Of a stretch of 64,000 nucleotides of DNA, positions 63,557-64,000 are shown one piece after another. Within the stretch, counting starts at the first letter, position 1. Each line of letters begins with the position of its first letter. Position numbers and translations under genes: made by a program. The notes under the pieces were generated by a model that worked only from the letters and a program-made list of their open reading frames with translations, ran no database searches and was not told where the DNA came from. This stretch comes from Lolliginicoccus lacisalsi (GTDB lineage Bacteria > Actinomycetota > Actinomycetes > Mycobacteriales > Mycobacteriaceae): positions 62,001 through 126,000 of the forward strand of contig NZ_JACYWE010000008.1 of assembly GCF_014841105.1 (NCBI RefSeq), written 5' to 3'.

Positions 63557-64000
63557 ATGCCTGCTCTCACGCAGCGCCAACCCGAGAAAGGGCGACCAGA
63601 GCCAACGATGCGCACCTCACCACTTCGCCGCGCCGCCACCGCCGCGCTCGCGGCCCTCGCTCTCGGCATGGCCCCGCTCGCCAGCGCGCATGCCGAGCCA
63701 GCACCTGCCCCCGCTCCCGCAAGCCTGCCCGCGGCGCTCGTCGAGGCCCTCGAGCGGGACCTCGGCATCACCGCCGAGGAGTTCCTCGAGCGCTCCGCGA
63801 TCGCCCAGGACCTCGCCGCGTTCGCGGAGGATCTCCGCGCCCGGTTCCCCGACGAGTTCGGTGGGGCATGGCTCGACGACGGCGTGCCCACCATCGCGAC
63901 GACAACACCGTCGCTCGCCGACAAGGCAGAGGAGGCGGGCTTCGCCGCCACCGAGGTCTCGCGCACCGAGACAGCCCTGCGCGCCGAGCTCGCTGACCTC
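63557..64000 (+). CDS. Secreted S1-family (streptogrisin-like) serine protease, N-terminal part
   Basis: The frame is open to the right edge, giving 148 residues. A signal peptide ([23 protein letters not shown]) is followed by a region like the alpha-lytic-protease pro-domain: [43 protein letters not shown] and a TIATT strand. In actinobacteria this pro-domain precedes a trypsin-like S1 protease, so the catalytic domain should lie beyond the window. The first ATG (leaderless) gives an unusually long n-region; ATG 17 codons later would give a normal signal peptide. Confidence 0.7.
   Translation, partial: MPALTQRQPEKGRPEPTMRTSPLRRAATAALAALALGMAPLASAHAEPAPAPAPASLPAALVEALERDLGITAEEFLERSAIAQDLAAFAEDLRARFPDEFGGAWLDDGVPTIATTTPSLADKAEEAGFAATEVSRTETALRAELADL

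Overview
The window is high-GC DNA from an actinobacterium of the order Mycobacteriales (Corynebacteriales), the group of Mycobacterium, Rhodococcus, Gordonia and Hoyosella. The evidence is gene content and order. dnaK-grpE-dnaJ-hspR, clpB, an Rv0383c-like gene, pyrE, a SpoU-type RNA methylase, a GH76-family gene, a 344-residue class II fba, a DUF3151 gene, an Rv0358-like gene and purA all occur in the Rv0350-Rv0384c block of M. tuberculosis, here interleaved with other genes. At least eight genes have a TANNNT -10 box 6 or 7 nt before the start codon, the usual layout of leaderless mRNAs in this order. I cannot name the genus.

Layout, left to right. 1-6 kb: end of a beta-propeller gene, a DUF368 (probable undecaprenyl-phosphate transporter) gene, a HAD dehalogenase-like gene, and an operon pairing an AurF-like diiron oxygenase with an FprB-type ferredoxin/ferredoxin-reductase fusion. 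6-12 kb: RNase Z, purA, an Rv0358-like gene, a cation diffusion facilitator behind a double palindrome, a FUSC-type membrane protein and DUF3151. 12-17 kb: a secreted CocE/NonD hydrolase divergent from a TetR regulator, then a second TetR regulator with twin operators facing a truncated thioesterase remnant and an SDR gene. 17-26 kb: fba, GH76, SpoU methylase, a stand-alone LeuA regulatory domain, plsB-plsC, and a YibE/F membrane protein. 26-31.5 kb: an extracytoplasmic redox and metal cluster (VKOR, DsbA-like, Tat-exported DyP peroxidase, PCu(A)C lipoprotein, membrane protein), then MarR and crotonase genes.

31.6-53.6 kb is one gene for a giant nonribosomal peptide synthetase of about 7,350 residues with six modules: C-A-T, C-A-T, C-A-T, C-A-T-E, C-A-T, C-A-T-TE. 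Module 2 carries the textbook serine code and module 4 the textbook threonine code followed by an epimerase. The predicted product is therefore a hexapeptide X-Ser-X-D-Thr-X-X, possibly N-acylated because synthesis starts with a condensation domain. No MbtH, phosphopantetheinyl transferase or exporter gene is in the window. The gene has its own terminator and a roughly 400-bp 5' region with two candidate leader peptides. 54-64 kb: pyrE, the Rv0383c-like gene, clpB, a TetR regulator, the hspR-dnaJ-grpE-dnaK operon with HAIR operators, and the start of a secreted S1-type protease.

The main unexplained signals are outside the coding regions. Three copies of an exactly 72-bp hairpin element sit only in gaps between convergent genes, each beside short tandem repeats. 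A separate hairpin with 20-bp perfect arms lies beside the third copy. Tandem repeats with a 15-bp period occur at four separate loci, two of them inside genes.
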